NCBI GenBank assembly: GCA_937926325.1
Contig: CALAZQ010000087.1
Coordinates: forward strand, 1 to 33,890
Direction: 5' to 3'
DNA length: 33,890 nt
DNA from: an uncultured Planctomycetaceae bacterium
GTDB lineage: Bacteria > Planctomycetota > Planctomycetia > Pirellulales > UBA1268
Part shown: in pieces, positions 9,601 to 17,317 of the stretch
How positions within the stretch are numbered: position 1 is the stretch's first letter
Layout: the number at the start of each line of letters is the position of its first letter
Made by a program: the position numbers and the translations under genes
The notes under the pieces: generated by a model
Seen by the model: the letters and a program-made list of their open reading frames with translations, nothing else
Databases searched by the model: none
What the model was told of the DNA's origin: nothing

Positions 9601-11478
9601 GTGATGTCGCTCGACATGGAGCTGTTCTACAACCCGGGGCTGCTCGAGGTCACCGGGGTCGAACTGGCTGCCGGCCTGCCCGACGGAGCATTGACGCTGA
9701 TCAACGTCGTCGCCCCGGGCCATGCCGTGGTCGGCTTCTTCTCCCCCCAGCCGCTGGCTGCCGGCAGCTATGCGGTGGCCCGGCTGTTGGCGACGGTGCC
9801 GACCTCCGCCACGACCGATCAGACCCATGTGCTCGACGTCAGCAACGTCAGCCTGAACGAAGGGCTGATCCCGGCAGTCGATGACGACGGCATTCATGTG
9901 GTCGCCGTCGGCAACCGGGCCCCGACCGGTATCAGCCTGACCGGTGGCGGCGTTCCTGAGAACAGCCCGGCCGGGACACTCGCCGGGACGCTCGCCGCGG
10001 TCGATCCTGATTACGGCGATGCCTTCAGCTTTGCCCTCGTGGCCGGCGAAGGTGATGCCGACAATGCCGCCTTCGCCATCGACGGCACCAGCCTGCTGAC
10101 GACGGCCAGCTTCGACTACGAAGCGGGGGCCAGCCGCACCGTCCGGGTGCGGGTGACCGATGCCGAGGGCGAGAGCTTCGAGCGGCCCCTCTTGATCGAA
10201 GTTCTCAACGAAATCGAAAGCCTGCACGTCACCGGGCTGACGCCCACCGTCGATGGCTTCCGTGTCTCCTTCAGCGAGCCGATCGATCCGGTGGGGCTCA
10301 ACCTGTACGACGCCATGGACGTGCTCGGGGCTGCCGATCTGTCGCTGGTGGGTGAGCAGGCCGGGGCCGTCCGGGGCTCGCTGGTCGTGGCGGCCGATGG
10401 GCAGGGGCTGCAGTTCGTCGCCTCGAGCCCACTTGCCGCTGACAGTTACACCGTCACCCTGCAGAGCGGCGACACCGCCTTCAGGTCGGCCACGGGCGGG
10501 CTGCTCGATGGCAATGCCGACGAGACCGTTGGTGATGAATATGTCGCCGGATTCTCCACCATCCTGCCGTCCGTGCTGCTCGGAGTGCCCAGTTTTGCCC
10601 GTGGTGCCGGCCAGGCCGTCAACCTGCCGGCCGACAGTGCCGCCGGCATCCCGGTGCAGCTCACGTCCGACGGCACCGTTTCTGTCCTGACCGCGACGCT
10701 GCGGTACGACCCGGCCCTGCTCACCGTCAGTGCGGTCAGCCCGGCAGCTGATCTGCCCGCCGGGACGCTGCTGAAGACGGAACTGCTCGAGCCGGGCCTG
10801 ATCAGCCTGCGGCTGGAGGGGGAGACCCCGCTGCCAGCCGGCAGCCTGACCATCGGTAGTCTGCAGGCCGACGTGGCAGCAACTGCGACGCCGGGGGCGG
10901 CCGGCCTCATCAGTTTCGCGGAGGTCGATACTGATGCCGGCGTGGCGGCCGGCCGCACGGCGGTGCAGCTGGTCGCCTCGCTGGGTGATACCAGCGGCGA
11001 TGGCAGCTACAGCAATGCCGACTCGACCCTCGCTGCCCGGCTGGCGATGCGAATCGACACCGGCCTGGTTGCCTATGCCACGATCGACCCTCTGCTGGTG
11101 GCCGATGTCAGTGGCAACGGGTCGATCTCAATGCTCGATGCCGCCATGATCGCCGGCGTTGCCGGTGGCCAGCAGGGCCCGGCAGCCCCGACGGTGACCC
11201 CGCCGACGCAGATGCTGCTGCGGCACGACGGCGTCTATCGGGCGGCTGATGTGCCCGACCTGTCGGGGGTCCTTTCAGCGGACGATTCCCAACTGCTGGC
11301 CTCGTCGCGTGACTCAGCCGCCTCCCGGGCGCGGGCCTTTGCCGATCTGGCCGCCGGCTGGGCTGCTGCCAGCGGCACCACCGCCAGCATCGACTCGACC
11401 GTGCTCTTCGCCGCTGCTGATGGTGACGGGGGTGACGCCGACGGCCTGTTTGCCGACCCGGGGCTGAACCCCGCTTGA
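6619..11478 (+). CDS. Giant secreted subtilase with cadherin, cohesin-like and dockerin-like modules
   Basis: A 1619-residue exported protein. The basic N-terminus ends in LEERRLL (36-42), the leader motif of planctomycete surface giants. A propeptide-like region is followed by a peptidase S8 domain (about 195-500) with Asp224 (VVDTGID), His279 (GHGTHCAGT), oxyanion Asn377 (AAAGNDG) and Ser445 (SGTSMATPH) all present. Then come an Fn3-like domain (about 505-597), a PPC-like beta domain (about 602-733) and two successive copies of a three-part module: cadherin-like, Ig-like (SbsA type) and cohesin-like (about 740-1094 and 1100-1454). A dockerin-like region with two Asp/Gly-rich loops (GDTSGDGSYSNAD, ADVSGNGSISMLD) spans about 1455-1519, then an Ala/Asp-rich tail. 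ATG 6619 follows AGAAAGG about eight bases upstream. It is probably a surface or extracellular protease. The substrate is unknown. Confidence 0.9.
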   Translation: MNSLFSSRSHRSRQRLTRTAAGRRSTGRLRATLERLEERRLLTVSPSDYDSVSAEWFTMINEPLLPQAADTGGSATDWFGADSVTEDSPGAGGGAGWIVRLSPQTLETVTRVADAVGLFAAAPGLRVLGGLGLPGQLLLEASAAADAVLSMLASQGIVSAYEPNLPISVSALTASSTPDDPRYGDLYGLHNTGQSGGTADADIDAPEAWQVSTGSRDVIVGVVDTGIDYTHPDLAANIWVNPGEIAGNGIDDDGNGFVDDVHGYDFVNNDGDPFDDNGHGTHCAGTIGGVGNNGTGVVGVNWDVSLMGLKFLSADGSGSTSDAIQAINYATMMRTQYGHNIRVTSNSWGGGGSSDAMRQAIEAGAAADILFVAAAGNDGADNDANPQYPASYLSEAVVSVAATDRNDALASFSNYGATSVDLAAPGAGIVSTVPGGGYASYSGTSMATPHVAGAAALALAVDPSLSVADLKTALLSTVDGVSGLTGKLLTGGRLNAGTLLASLSSEPAPPAAPATLSASDGTNLGGIQVAWSSSLFADSYTLYRGESADPTTATVLADGLTGTTYLDSAAAIDSVYHYWVTATNDLGTSPLSASDSGFHAASRSPNDAFADRFVLEGIAPTATGTNVDATAEPGEPVHHGVGGGKSVWWTWTAPAAGTVVIETAGSDVDTVLAVYDGSEGANLTRLVSNDDIDYGVVLQSRVTFPTVAGKTYQIAVDGWGGEVGSISLGVSLDAPEPPAPITGIDLSGSSVAENLPAGTEVGSLTAAGGSGGVAFALVAGEGDADNGLFTIAGGQLRTAAVFDFEAQPTRTIRVGATDEAGQTVEQVFQIAVTDVAEGLLVEQFTAGRDGVTVGFDGPLDLTNLDLHNRAAATADLDVTLVDAAGGLVEAALAVDAAGDGFRLVVNNGLLAAGDYTLTIRSGEAGVVAADGRLLDGDGDGVGGDDFVTSFTVEPLPAGTAVVGVPGFFEDAGQEVNLPAVASGGIPVIVTAPEGVMSLDMELFYNPGLLEVTGVELAAGLPDGALTLINVVAPGHAVVGFFSPQPLAAGSYAVARLLATVPTSATTDQTHVLDVSNVSLNEGLIPAVDDDGIHVVAVGNRAPTGISLTGGGVPENSPAGTLAGTLAAVDPDYGDAFSFALVAGEGDADNAAFAIDGTSLLTTASFDYEAGASRTVRVRVTDAEGESFERPLLIEVLNEIESLHVTGLTPTVDGFRVSFSEPIDPVGLNLYDAMDVLGAADLSLVGEQAGAVRGSLVVAADGQGLQFVASSPLAADSYTVTLQSGDTAFRSATGGLLDGNADETVGDEYVAGFSTILPSVLLGVPSFARGAGQAVNLPADSAAGIPVQLTSDGTVSVLTATLRYDPALLTVSAVSPAADLPAGTLLKTELLEPGLISLRLEGETPLPAGSLTIGSLQADVAATATPGAAGLISFAEVDTDAGVAAGRTAVQLVASLGDTSGDGSYSNADSTLAARLAMRIDTGLVAYATIDPLLVADVSGNGSISMLDAAMIAGVAGGQQGPAAPTVTPPTQMLLRHDGVYRAADVPDLSGVLSADDSQLLASSRDSAASRARAFADLAAGWAAASGTTASIDSTVLFAAADGDGGDADGLFADPGLNPA

Positions 11479-11487
11479 CTGTCGTGA

Positions 11488-12927
11488 TCAGGCCTTCGCC
11501 GGCCGGCCGAGGCCGGCCAGATCGACCCCCAGCCGCTTCGCCTTCTTGTAGAGGGTGGCCCGGTTGATCCCGAGCGCCTTGGCCGCGGCATCCCGCCGCC
11601 AGCCATGACGGCGGAGGGCGTCGAGGATAAGCTGCCGCTCGGGGGTTGCGAGCTGTTCACGAAGTGAGTCGGCGGGGGCGTCATCGCCGGCTGCCGTCGC
11701 CGGGCCCTTCCCCGGCCGCTTTTCTCCCCCGCCCGCAAGTACCGCTGCGGGCAGATCGACGGGGCTGATCTGCTGGCTGTTTCCCAGAAACGCTGCCCGT
11801 TCGACGGCATGGAACAGCTCGCGGATGTTGCCGGGCCAGTCGTGGGCCTCCAGACAGGCGACGGCAGCATCACTGAAGCCGGTCACCGGCCGGGTAAGCC
11901 GCGGCCGGAGGCGGTTCAGGCAGGCCTCGGCCAGGGGGCGAATGTCTTCCCGGCGTCGCCGCAGCGGTGGCAGTTCGATCGTGATGACATTGATCCGCCA
12001 GAACAGGTCGCTCCGAAACTGCCCGGCGGCGACGAGGGCTTCGAGATTCTCGTGTGTTGCCAGAATCACCCGGGTGTCAACCTGCCGGGTCTCGCTGCTG
12101 CCGACCGGCTCGAATTCGAACTCCTGCAGCACCCGCAGCAGTTTCACCTGCAAGGCCGGGCTGGCGGTGGCAATTTCATCGAGGAACAGCGTGCCGCCGT
12201 CGGCCCGCGCGAAGGTGCCTTCCCGCGCAGCGGCAGCCCCGGTGAAGGCACCGGCGACATGGCCGAAGAGTTCGCTCTCCAGCAGCGTCTCGCTGAGGCT
12301 GCCACAGGCAACCTCGACAAACCGTCGGTCGGCCCGATCGCTGCGGCGGTGAAGCTCACGGGCCAGCAGTGACTTGCCGGTGCCACTCTCGCCGGTCAGC
12401 AGAACGGTCGCCGGGGTGGCGGCAATCCGCTCGACAATCGCCTCAACCTGCCGCATCGCCGGGCTCTGCCCGCAGGCCGGCCGGACATCGCGGCAGGGCC
12501 GGCACGCCGCCGCGGTGGCGGCAGGCTGCTCGAGCGCCGCGAGCACGGCGGCATCCTCCAGAGGTGCCGGCAGCATCACGTCGGCGGCCAGCCGTTTCGT
12601 GGCCGGGACCGCCGCGGCTGAAAAAGCGATCAGCCGTGCGGCCGGCCAGGCGGCCCGCAGCACCGCAGCCACCCGTTGGCTGCCGCCGTCCGGCAGATCG
12701 GCATCGAGCAGACAGCCCTCCAGCCGGCCCCGGCCCAGCGCCGTGATTGCCTCGTCGGGGCTGCCGGCGGCGTGGGCATGCCAGCCCTGGCTGCAGAGCC
12801 ACTGGGCCATCGTCGAGGCCATCCGCCGATCGTCATCAACCACCAGCACCCGCCGCGGGACCTGATGGCCACTCCCCGCGGAACTTCCCCGGCGACGGAC
12901 GGGTGGCGACGGTGCAGGCGCGGGCAT
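11488..12927 (-). CDS. Sigma-54-dependent NtrC-family response regulator
   Basis: A 479-residue activator. Receiver domain (about 26-130): acidic pair Asp31/Asp32 and phospho-acceptor Asp75 in CLLDADLPDG are present. The conserved Lys before Pro is replaced by Leu119 (VMLPAP), so phosphorylation switching may be altered. AAA+ domain (about 150-385): Walker A GESGTGKS (179-186), the sigma-54 contact loop GAFTGA (226-231), Walker B TLFLDE and arginine finger region FRSDLFWRINV. A linker leads to a Fis-type helix-turn-helix (444-467, AAKALGINRATLYKKAKRLG). It drives transcription by RpoN holoenzyme. No partner histidine kinase is adjacent, and no certain -24/-12 site was found in the window. It converges on the subtilase gene with nine bases between stops. 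Confidence 0.93.
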   Translation of the reverse strand: MPAPAPSPPVRRRGSSAGSGHQVPRRVLVVDDDRRMASTMAQWLCSQGWHAHAAGSPDEAITALGRGRLEGCLLDADLPDGGSQRVAAVLRAAWPAARLIAFSAAAVPATKRLAADVMLPAPLEDAAVLAALEQPAATAAACRPCRDVRPACGQSPAMRQVEAIVERIAATPATVLLTGESGTGKSLLARELHRRSDRADRRFVEVACGSLSETLLESELFGHVAGAFTGAAAAREGTFARADGGTLFLDEIATASPALQVKLLRVLQEFEFEPVGSSETRQVDTRVILATHENLEALVAAGQFRSDLFWRINVITIELPPLRRRREDIRPLAEACLNRLRPRLTRPVTGFSDAAVACLEAHDWPGNIRELFHAVERAAFLGNSQQISPVDLPAAVLAGGGEKRPGKGPATAAGDDAPADSLREQLATPERQLILDALRRHGWRRDAAAKALGINRATLYKKAKRLGVDLAGLGRPAKA

Positions 12928-13008
12928 GAGGCGTTCCCGGAATGATTCGACACGGCCACGGCAGAGAAGCGTTCGTGGGCCACACTCATTCCTAGGTCAT
13001 GATCGCCG

Positions 13009-13036
13009 GCCCGAAAAGTTGCCGCAGCCCGAAAGT
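13009..13036. promoter_or_regulatory. Direct repeat in the sigma-54 activator leader
   Basis: Two near-identical direct repeats, GCCCGAAAAGT (13009-13019) and GCCCGAAAGT (13027-13036), lie about 80-110 bp upstream of the activator gene, with an 18-bp start-to-start spacing. The second overlaps a minus-strand TACTTT that could be a -10. The layout suits an autoregulatory site. No other copy of the motif was noticed. Confidence 0.3.
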
Positions 13037-13080
13037 ACCGCCCACCTTCGGCAGTCGGCCTCACGCAATCAGGACGACCG

Positions 13081-13896
13081 TTACAACCCCGAGTCTGCGG
13101 TTGTTTCACGGTCCTTCGTTGCCAGTGGCAGCTCACCGCCCTCGGACACCGGCGGCCGCCGCTGCGACCGCTGGTCGGGTGGCACCGCCTCTGGGGACCG
13201 CGGCGTCTGGCCCTCTCCGAACGGCAGGGCATCGCCCAGCCGATCGGCCGCCGGTCCAAAAATCAGCTCCCGGTTTTCGAACAGGCTGTCGGGAGCCTGG
13301 TCGAGCAGTTCCATCCGGCGTTTGCGAAACCAGAGGAAGCCGGCCACCGCCAGGGCAATCAGGCTGCCGACGAGAATCACGACGGTGAAGCCCCGCTCGG
13401 CCGACTGGATCAGCCCCGTGATCCGATCACCGAAGAGGTAGGCCAGCCCGAAAAAAGTGCTGATCACCACCGACGCACAGATGAAATCGGCAAACAGGAA
13501 CCAGCGGTACTTCACCCGAAGGATGCCGGCCGTGAGATAGAACGGGCTGCGGAGGCCGACGAGGAAGCGGGCTACGAAAAAGGCCTTGATGCCGTGCTGC
13601 TTGATCAGCTGCTCGATCTTCTGCTCCCGTTCCTCCGAGAGGAATCCACTTAAAAACCGATGCTCCCGCAGAAATTTGGCCCCGAAGAACCGGCCGATGG
13701 CATACATCAGGCTGTCACCCAGCAGGGCCCCAACCAGGCAGGCCGGCAGGGCATACCACCAGTGCAGGTGGCCGGCCCGGGTCATCACCCCCGCCGCCAC
13801 GATCGGAACCTCCTCGGGGACCGGCAGGCCAAGGCCGGTGAGCATCAGGAACAGGATGATCCCCAGATAAGACCCCTGCTCCAACCATTCAATCAT
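13081..13896 (-). CDS. DedA family (SNARE-associated) membrane protein
   Basis: A 271-residue integral membrane protein of the DedA/VTT family, which includes lipid flippases/scramblases for undecaprenyl phosphate and phospholipids. Family marks are the N-terminal GLGLPVPEEVPIVAAGV re-entrant region, the GDSLMYAIGRFFG segment and the FVARFLVGLRSPFYLTAGI motif with its Arg residues. Further membrane spans follow up to about residue 205. The last 60 residues are a polar cytoplasmic tail. I chose ATG 13896. The frame can be extended to a TTG at 13962, but a -10-like element sits exactly there and the extra residues are not family-like. It is followed after 153 bp by the sigma-54 activator on the same strand, and co-transcription is possible. 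Confidence 0.9.
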   Translation of the reverse strand: MIEWLEQGSYLGIILFLMLTGLGLPVPEEVPIVAAGVMTRAGHLHWWYALPACLVGALLGDSLMYAIGRFFGAKFLREHRFLSGFLSEEREQKIEQLIKQHGIKAFFVARFLVGLRSPFYLTAGILRVKYRWFLFADFICASVVISTFFGLAYLFGDRITGLIQSAERGFTVVILVGSLIALAVAGFLWFRKRRMELLDQAPDSLFENRELIFGPAADRLGDALPFGEGQTPRSPEAVPPDQRSQRRPPVSEGGELPLATKDRETTADSGL

Positions 13897-13961
13897 GTGC
13901 GACGGTGTTGCAGGAGGGAGGAAGATGCATCGGCCACGACTACTGCTGTCCGGACCATTCA

Positions 13962-13970
13962 AGCGTACCA
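13962..13970 (-). promoter_or_regulatory. Extended -10-like element upstream of the DedA gene
   Basis: The minus strand reads TGGTACGCT, matching TGNTANNNT. The predicted start near 13955 leaves a leader of about 60 nt before ATG 13896, and rules out the upstream TTG as a translation start. Confidence 0.45.
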
Positions 13971-14006
13971 GAGATGGTGGCTGCTGGCACGGCTGCGGCT
14001 GCGGCG

Positions 14007-15038
14007 TCAGGAGTCCGCCGGCGGTGATTCTGGCGGAATAATCGTCAGCTCCCGCAGGTTTGCGGCGGTTTGGAACCGCTCTGGCGACAGGTTGGCAAGC
14101 CTTACCGTCAGCTGGCCGGTGCGGCTGCCGGGCAGCACCAGCACGGCGGCAACCGGTCCGCCGACAGGGGCGATGCGATCGAGTTCTGCCGGGCCCAGCA
14201 CATAGGCCGCCGTCGCCAAGGCGTCGGCCTCAGCGGCGGTCGGAGCCAGCACGGTCGCCGACAGGACCTCCGTGGCCGGCAGCCCCGAGCGGGGGTCGAG
14301 AATGTGGCCGAGCTTGCGGCCCCGATCGATGAAGAATTGGGTGCCCGAGCCGCTGGTTCCGAGGGCCCGGTCCTCGAGCGAGACAGTGCCGAGCCGCTCC
14401 CGAGGCCGCAGCGGATGCCGCAGGCCGACCGGCCAGCCCGACCCGCCGCCAGCCAGGCCGGGCAGGCCGCGGCTGCCCCGGGCCCGCAGGCTGCTGGAAC
14501 CGCCATGAATCAGCACATCGGCAATGCCGCCGGCAGCGATGCGGTCGATCGCCCGGTCGATGGCCCAGCCTTTGCCGATCGCTCCCAGATTGATTTCGAC
14601 GCCGGGCTGCCGGAAGCGGATCCGCCGGGCAGCTCGGTCGAATTCGACCAGATCCATCCCGCAGCACTGGCGGGCGGCGGCAAGTTCGTCCGCAGCCGGC
14701 CGTCGGCCCCGTCGCTGGAGAAACCCCCAGGCCCGAATCAGCGGCCCGGCCGTTACGTCGAACGCCCCTGCGGTGCGGGCGGAGAGATCGCGAGCCAGCA
14801 GCAACAGGCTGAAGAGTTCCTCCGACACCGGCTGCCAGTCGGCTGCGGCCCGGGCATTGAGGAGGGCCAGTTCGCTGCCCGATCGATAGACGGTGATCCG
14901 GTCTTCAACCGCATCAATCAGATCGAGTGCCTCGACCCCCCAGGGGGTTGCCTGATCGTTGTCGAGGATGTTGAAGATCACCTCGAACTGACAGGCCATC
15001 GCCTCCCGCCCGACGGCGACCGTGTGGACCGTGTCCAC
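14007..15038 (-). CDS. apbE: FAD:protein FMN transferase (ApbE family)
   Basis: A 343-residue ApbE-type enzyme. It transfers FMN from FAD to a Thr/Ser of target flavoproteins with Mg2+. Family motifs: AFDVTAGPLIRAWGF (about 92-106), INLGAIGKGWAIDRA, LIHGGSSSLRARG, LEDRALGTSGSGTQFF, HILDPRSGLPA and AEADALATAAYVLG, where the Asp of DALATA is a metal ligand. There is no obvious signal peptide or lipobox, unlike many exported ApbE proteins, so it may act in the cytoplasm or this start may omit a signal. It begins with GTG 15038, preceded at six bases by a strong GGAGGAG. It follows the NTPase gene by 20 bp and is probably its operon partner. No Nqr, Rnf or other flavoprotein target is in the window. 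Confidence 0.92.
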   Translation of the reverse strand: MDTVHTVAVGREAMACQFEVIFNILDNDQATPWGVEALDLIDAVEDRITVYRSGSELALLNARAAADWQPVSEELFSLLLLARDLSARTAGAFDVTAGPLIRAWGFLQRRGRRPAADELAAARQCCGMDLVEFDRAARRIRFRQPGVEINLGAIGKGWAIDRAIDRIAAGGIADVLIHGGSSSLRARGSRGLPGLAGGGSGWPVGLRHPLRPRERLGTVSLEDRALGTSGSGTQFFIDRGRKLGHILDPRSGLPATEVLSATVLAPTAAEADALATAAYVLGPAELDRIAPVGGPVAAVLVLPGSRTGQLTVRLANLSPERFQTAANLRELTIIPPESPPADS

Positions 15039-15058
15039 GAGCCTCTCCTCCGCTTGTG

Positions 15059-16558
15059 CTAACGCGGCGCCAGGCCGCGATCAAAGGCGTCCTGATCGCG
15101 GCGGAAGACGGCCAGCTCGGTGTCGAATCGTTCCAGCGGAATCTGATAGACGGGCTGTTCGGCGGTGTGGGCGTGGCAGTGGGCCACCAAGAGCCGGTAG
15201 AGAAACTTGAACAGCTGCCGCGGCACCCGGACACTCCGCAGGCCGTCGAGCAGCCGCCGCTGGTCGACCGCGGGCTCGAACAGGTCGGCCAGGGTCGCGG
15301 CCGGCTGCTTGACGCTGGCCGCCTTCAGCCGCATCGAGGCGATGTCATAGAGCGTTTCGCCCGACCACTCGAGGGAGGGCACCAGGTTCTGCTTGTCGAG
15401 CCGGGCCCGCTGGTTGAACGTCTCGTCTTCCCGCTCGATGAACCGATAGAGTTCATTCGGCAGCAACATCTTGAAGCCCAGGCCGGGCGACTTCAAAAAC
15501 TTGTTGTCGAGAATCGGCCAGATCACCAGCCGCATCGGTTCGGCGGCGCCGTTGATCACGTGCGGCTCATCGAGCCGGTCGATGATCACCACCATGCCGC
15601 CGTAGCCGACCGCCGCGAGAATGCCCTGGAACTTGGCGAACAGTTCATAGCGGTCGTCACTGCGGGCCAGCAGTGGCAACGGCTGGCCGGCCAGATCGAC
15701 CTCCGGCATTCGGGCCAGGGCCCGGGTGAGCTGGCCGACGGTGCGGTTGCCCGTCCGCATGTTGCGAATGATGCGAAAGGCCTTCCACCAGCACCGCAGC
15801 CGCCGCCAGGCCCAGGGGCTCCAGGTGGCCGCCAGCAGTAGCCAGGGCCACCAGGCCGACAGCCAGCCGGTCTGGCCCCGGGCCACCGTCGCCACGACCG
15901 CGATCGCGAACACCAGGCTTCCCAGACCGCCGACCGCCAGCGGCCAGAGGCCGGCCAGCGAGGTGTAGCCAACCCGCCAGCGGAGCTTCCGCCACCGCGC
16001 CGGAAACGTCTCGGCGGTTGACTGGTCATAGAGAGCAGCCAGCAACGCCATGTCGCGAGCGTGGGGACCGCTCCAATCGTGCCGCTGGCCATCACCGACC
16101 GGTTCGTCGGGGCGGTCGTGAATGATCGCCGAGACCAGCTTGGTGACCGCCAGCGAGAGAATCGCATCCATGTGATCCCAGAGTTTCCACTGGGCGAGGA
16201 TTTTCTCCACCGGCCGCTGGCTCCCGACCCGGCTGACAAAGCGGTCGAGGAACGGATTGAAGTCGTCGTAGAGGACGACGAAGGTCGGCTTGCCGGCCGT
16301 CTCTCCGCCACGACAGGCCTCGTTGTGCCGGGTGAACTGCTGCACCATCTGCAGCTTGAGGGCGGTCTTGCCAGCCCCTTTTTCGCCGAAAACGATCGAC
16401 GTGCTGGGGTCTTCCGGGTCGCCGTAGATTTTGTCCCAGGCGGGATGAAAGGTCGACTCCAGGCAGGTTCGCTTGAAGACGGTGTCGTTCTGGGCGTCTT
16501 CCTCGGCAAACGGATTGCCCGCGATGCCGTGGTGCTCGAAAAACTCCTGAATCTTCAT
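15059..16558 (-). CDS. Membrane P-loop NTPase with KAP-like layout
   Basis: A 499-residue NTPase. Walker A is GEKGAGKT (58-65). Two membrane spans (about 203-226 and 232-250) are inserted in the middle, and the Walker B strand MVVIIDRLDEP (321-331) follows. Membrane helices placed between Walker A and B are the hallmark of KAP-family NTPases, although the sequence is divergent and the family assignment is an inference. The opening residues (EFFEHHGIAGNPF) resemble the start of ExeA/AAA-type NTPases. The C-terminal third is helical with an RVPRQLFKFLYRLL segment. The fixed end of the protein suggests a membrane-bound, ATP-driven regulatory or assembly role. The target is unknown. It lies between the secreted-protein gene (42-bp gap) and apbE (20-bp gap), with the start at ATG 16558. 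Confidence 0.7.
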   Translation of the reverse strand: MKIQEFFEHHGIAGNPFAEEDAQNDTVFKRTCLESTFHPAWDKIYGDPEDPSTSIVFGEKGAGKTALKLQMVQQFTRHNEACRGGETAGKPTFVVLYDDFNPFLDRFVSRVGSQRPVEKILAQWKLWDHMDAILSLAVTKLVSAIIHDRPDEPVGDGQRHDWSGPHARDMALLAALYDQSTAETFPARWRKLRWRVGYTSLAGLWPLAVGGLGSLVFAIAVVATVARGQTGWLSAWWPWLLLAATWSPWAWRRLRCWWKAFRIIRNMRTGNRTVGQLTRALARMPEVDLAGQPLPLLARSDDRYELFAKFQGILAAVGYGGMVVIIDRLDEPHVINGAAEPMRLVIWPILDNKFLKSPGLGFKMLLPNELYRFIEREDETFNQRARLDKQNLVPSLEWSGETLYDIASMRLKAASVKQPAATLADLFEPAVDQRRLLDGLRSVRVPRQLFKFLYRLLVAHCHAHTAEQPVYQIPLERFDTELAVFRRDQDAFDRGLAPR

Positions 16559-16600
16559 CGCGGCGGCTTCATCCTGCTGGGGGAGCGAACCGGCGGGGCG

Positions 16601-17218
16601 TCAGTTGTCGCCCGTCGCCACCATGCCCTCGACCATCTTGCGAAAGCCATCGGCCGAGTTGCCGACCGTCTTTGCCGGCCCATAGAGCTTCAGGAAGTAA
16701 TTTCCGGCTCCACCCGTTTCGATAATCGCCGCCAGCATCCGGTAGTCGGGCCGCTCGATCGCCCGCCCCCCGGCAAACGGTCCACCCGGCATATCCTTGT
16801 AGGTGCCGGTAACATCGACCAGGGTCACCGCACAGCCGGCCACCTTGAGCTTTTTCACCGCCGCCTTGTCCTTGGTGGCAGAGCCGTCGGGCTGGCTGAA
16901 CTGGCCAAACCAGCGGTCGATGTTCGCCTCGATCGTGCCGCCGGCCCCCATCACCGTGAGCCGGCCAGGTTTGTCATCACCGGCAACTGCCGGCAGTGAA
17001 AATTCCGTCTCTACCATCATCGACTTGGGGCGAACCCGCTTGAAGGGGGCGGGTGCCGCCAACGAAAATCGGCCGTCAGCGACGGTAAATTCGCTGGCGT
17101 TGGGGTCAGGGTCGGCCGCCAGCAGCCCGCCTGCCGACAGGAAGGGGCCGGCCGCTGTCGCCAGTGCCACCACCAGAAGCCACCGCCGCTGCAATTGAAA
17201 ATTTGGGACTGCCGACAT
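16601..17218 (-). CDS. Secreted hypothetical protein
   Basis: A 205-residue protein with a Sec-type signal peptide. Basic residues (QLQRRW) precede a hydrophobic stretch ending near residue 34 (FLSAGGLLAADPD). The mature part is a compact alpha/beta domain of about 170 residues with regions such as FTVADGRFSLAAPAPF, GGTIEANIDRWFGQFSQPDG and YFLKLYGPAKTV. I recognise no named family. The start is certain: ATG 17218 has GGAGGAG seven bases upstream, and a -10-like TGGTACGAT lies at 17269-17277. It is the first gene of a probable operon with the KAP-like NTPase and apbE. Confidence 0.75.
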   Translation of the reverse strand: MSAVPNFQLQRRWLLVVALATAAGPFLSAGGLLAADPDPNASEFTVADGRFSLAAPAPFKRVRPKSMMVETEFSLPAVAGDDKPGRLTVMGAGGTIEANIDRWFGQFSQPDGSATKDKAAVKKLKVAGCAVTLVDVTGTYKDMPGGPFAGGRAIERPDYRMLAAIIETGGAGNYFLKLYGPAKTVGNSADGFRKMVEGMVATGDN

Positions 17219-17268
17219 CGGATTGCTCCTCCAAAAATTGGCGTTGGTTGTCTCTCTGCCGTCCCCTC

Positions 17269-17277
17269 ATCGTACCA
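17269..17277 (-). promoter_or_regulatory. Extended -10-like element of the three-gene operon
   Basis: The minus strand reads TGGTACGAT, the best match in the window to TGNTANNNT. The inferred start near 17263 gives a leader of about 45 nt with a strong SD (17226-17232). Confidence 0.5.
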
Positions 17278-17317
17278 GAACCGCCTGCCGGGGGGACTGC
17301 TGAAGCGGTGTGGCGGC

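Noticed and set aside
8797..10227. A 476-codon open frame antisense to the subtilase
   Set aside because: It lies within the duplicated cadherin/cohesin modules of the real gene and has no protein-like features of its own.
13980..14000. Possible sigma-54 -24/-12 promoter (TGGCACGGCTGCGGC)
   Set aside because: The -24 part matches TGGCAC, but the -12 TTGC element is absent at the required spacing.
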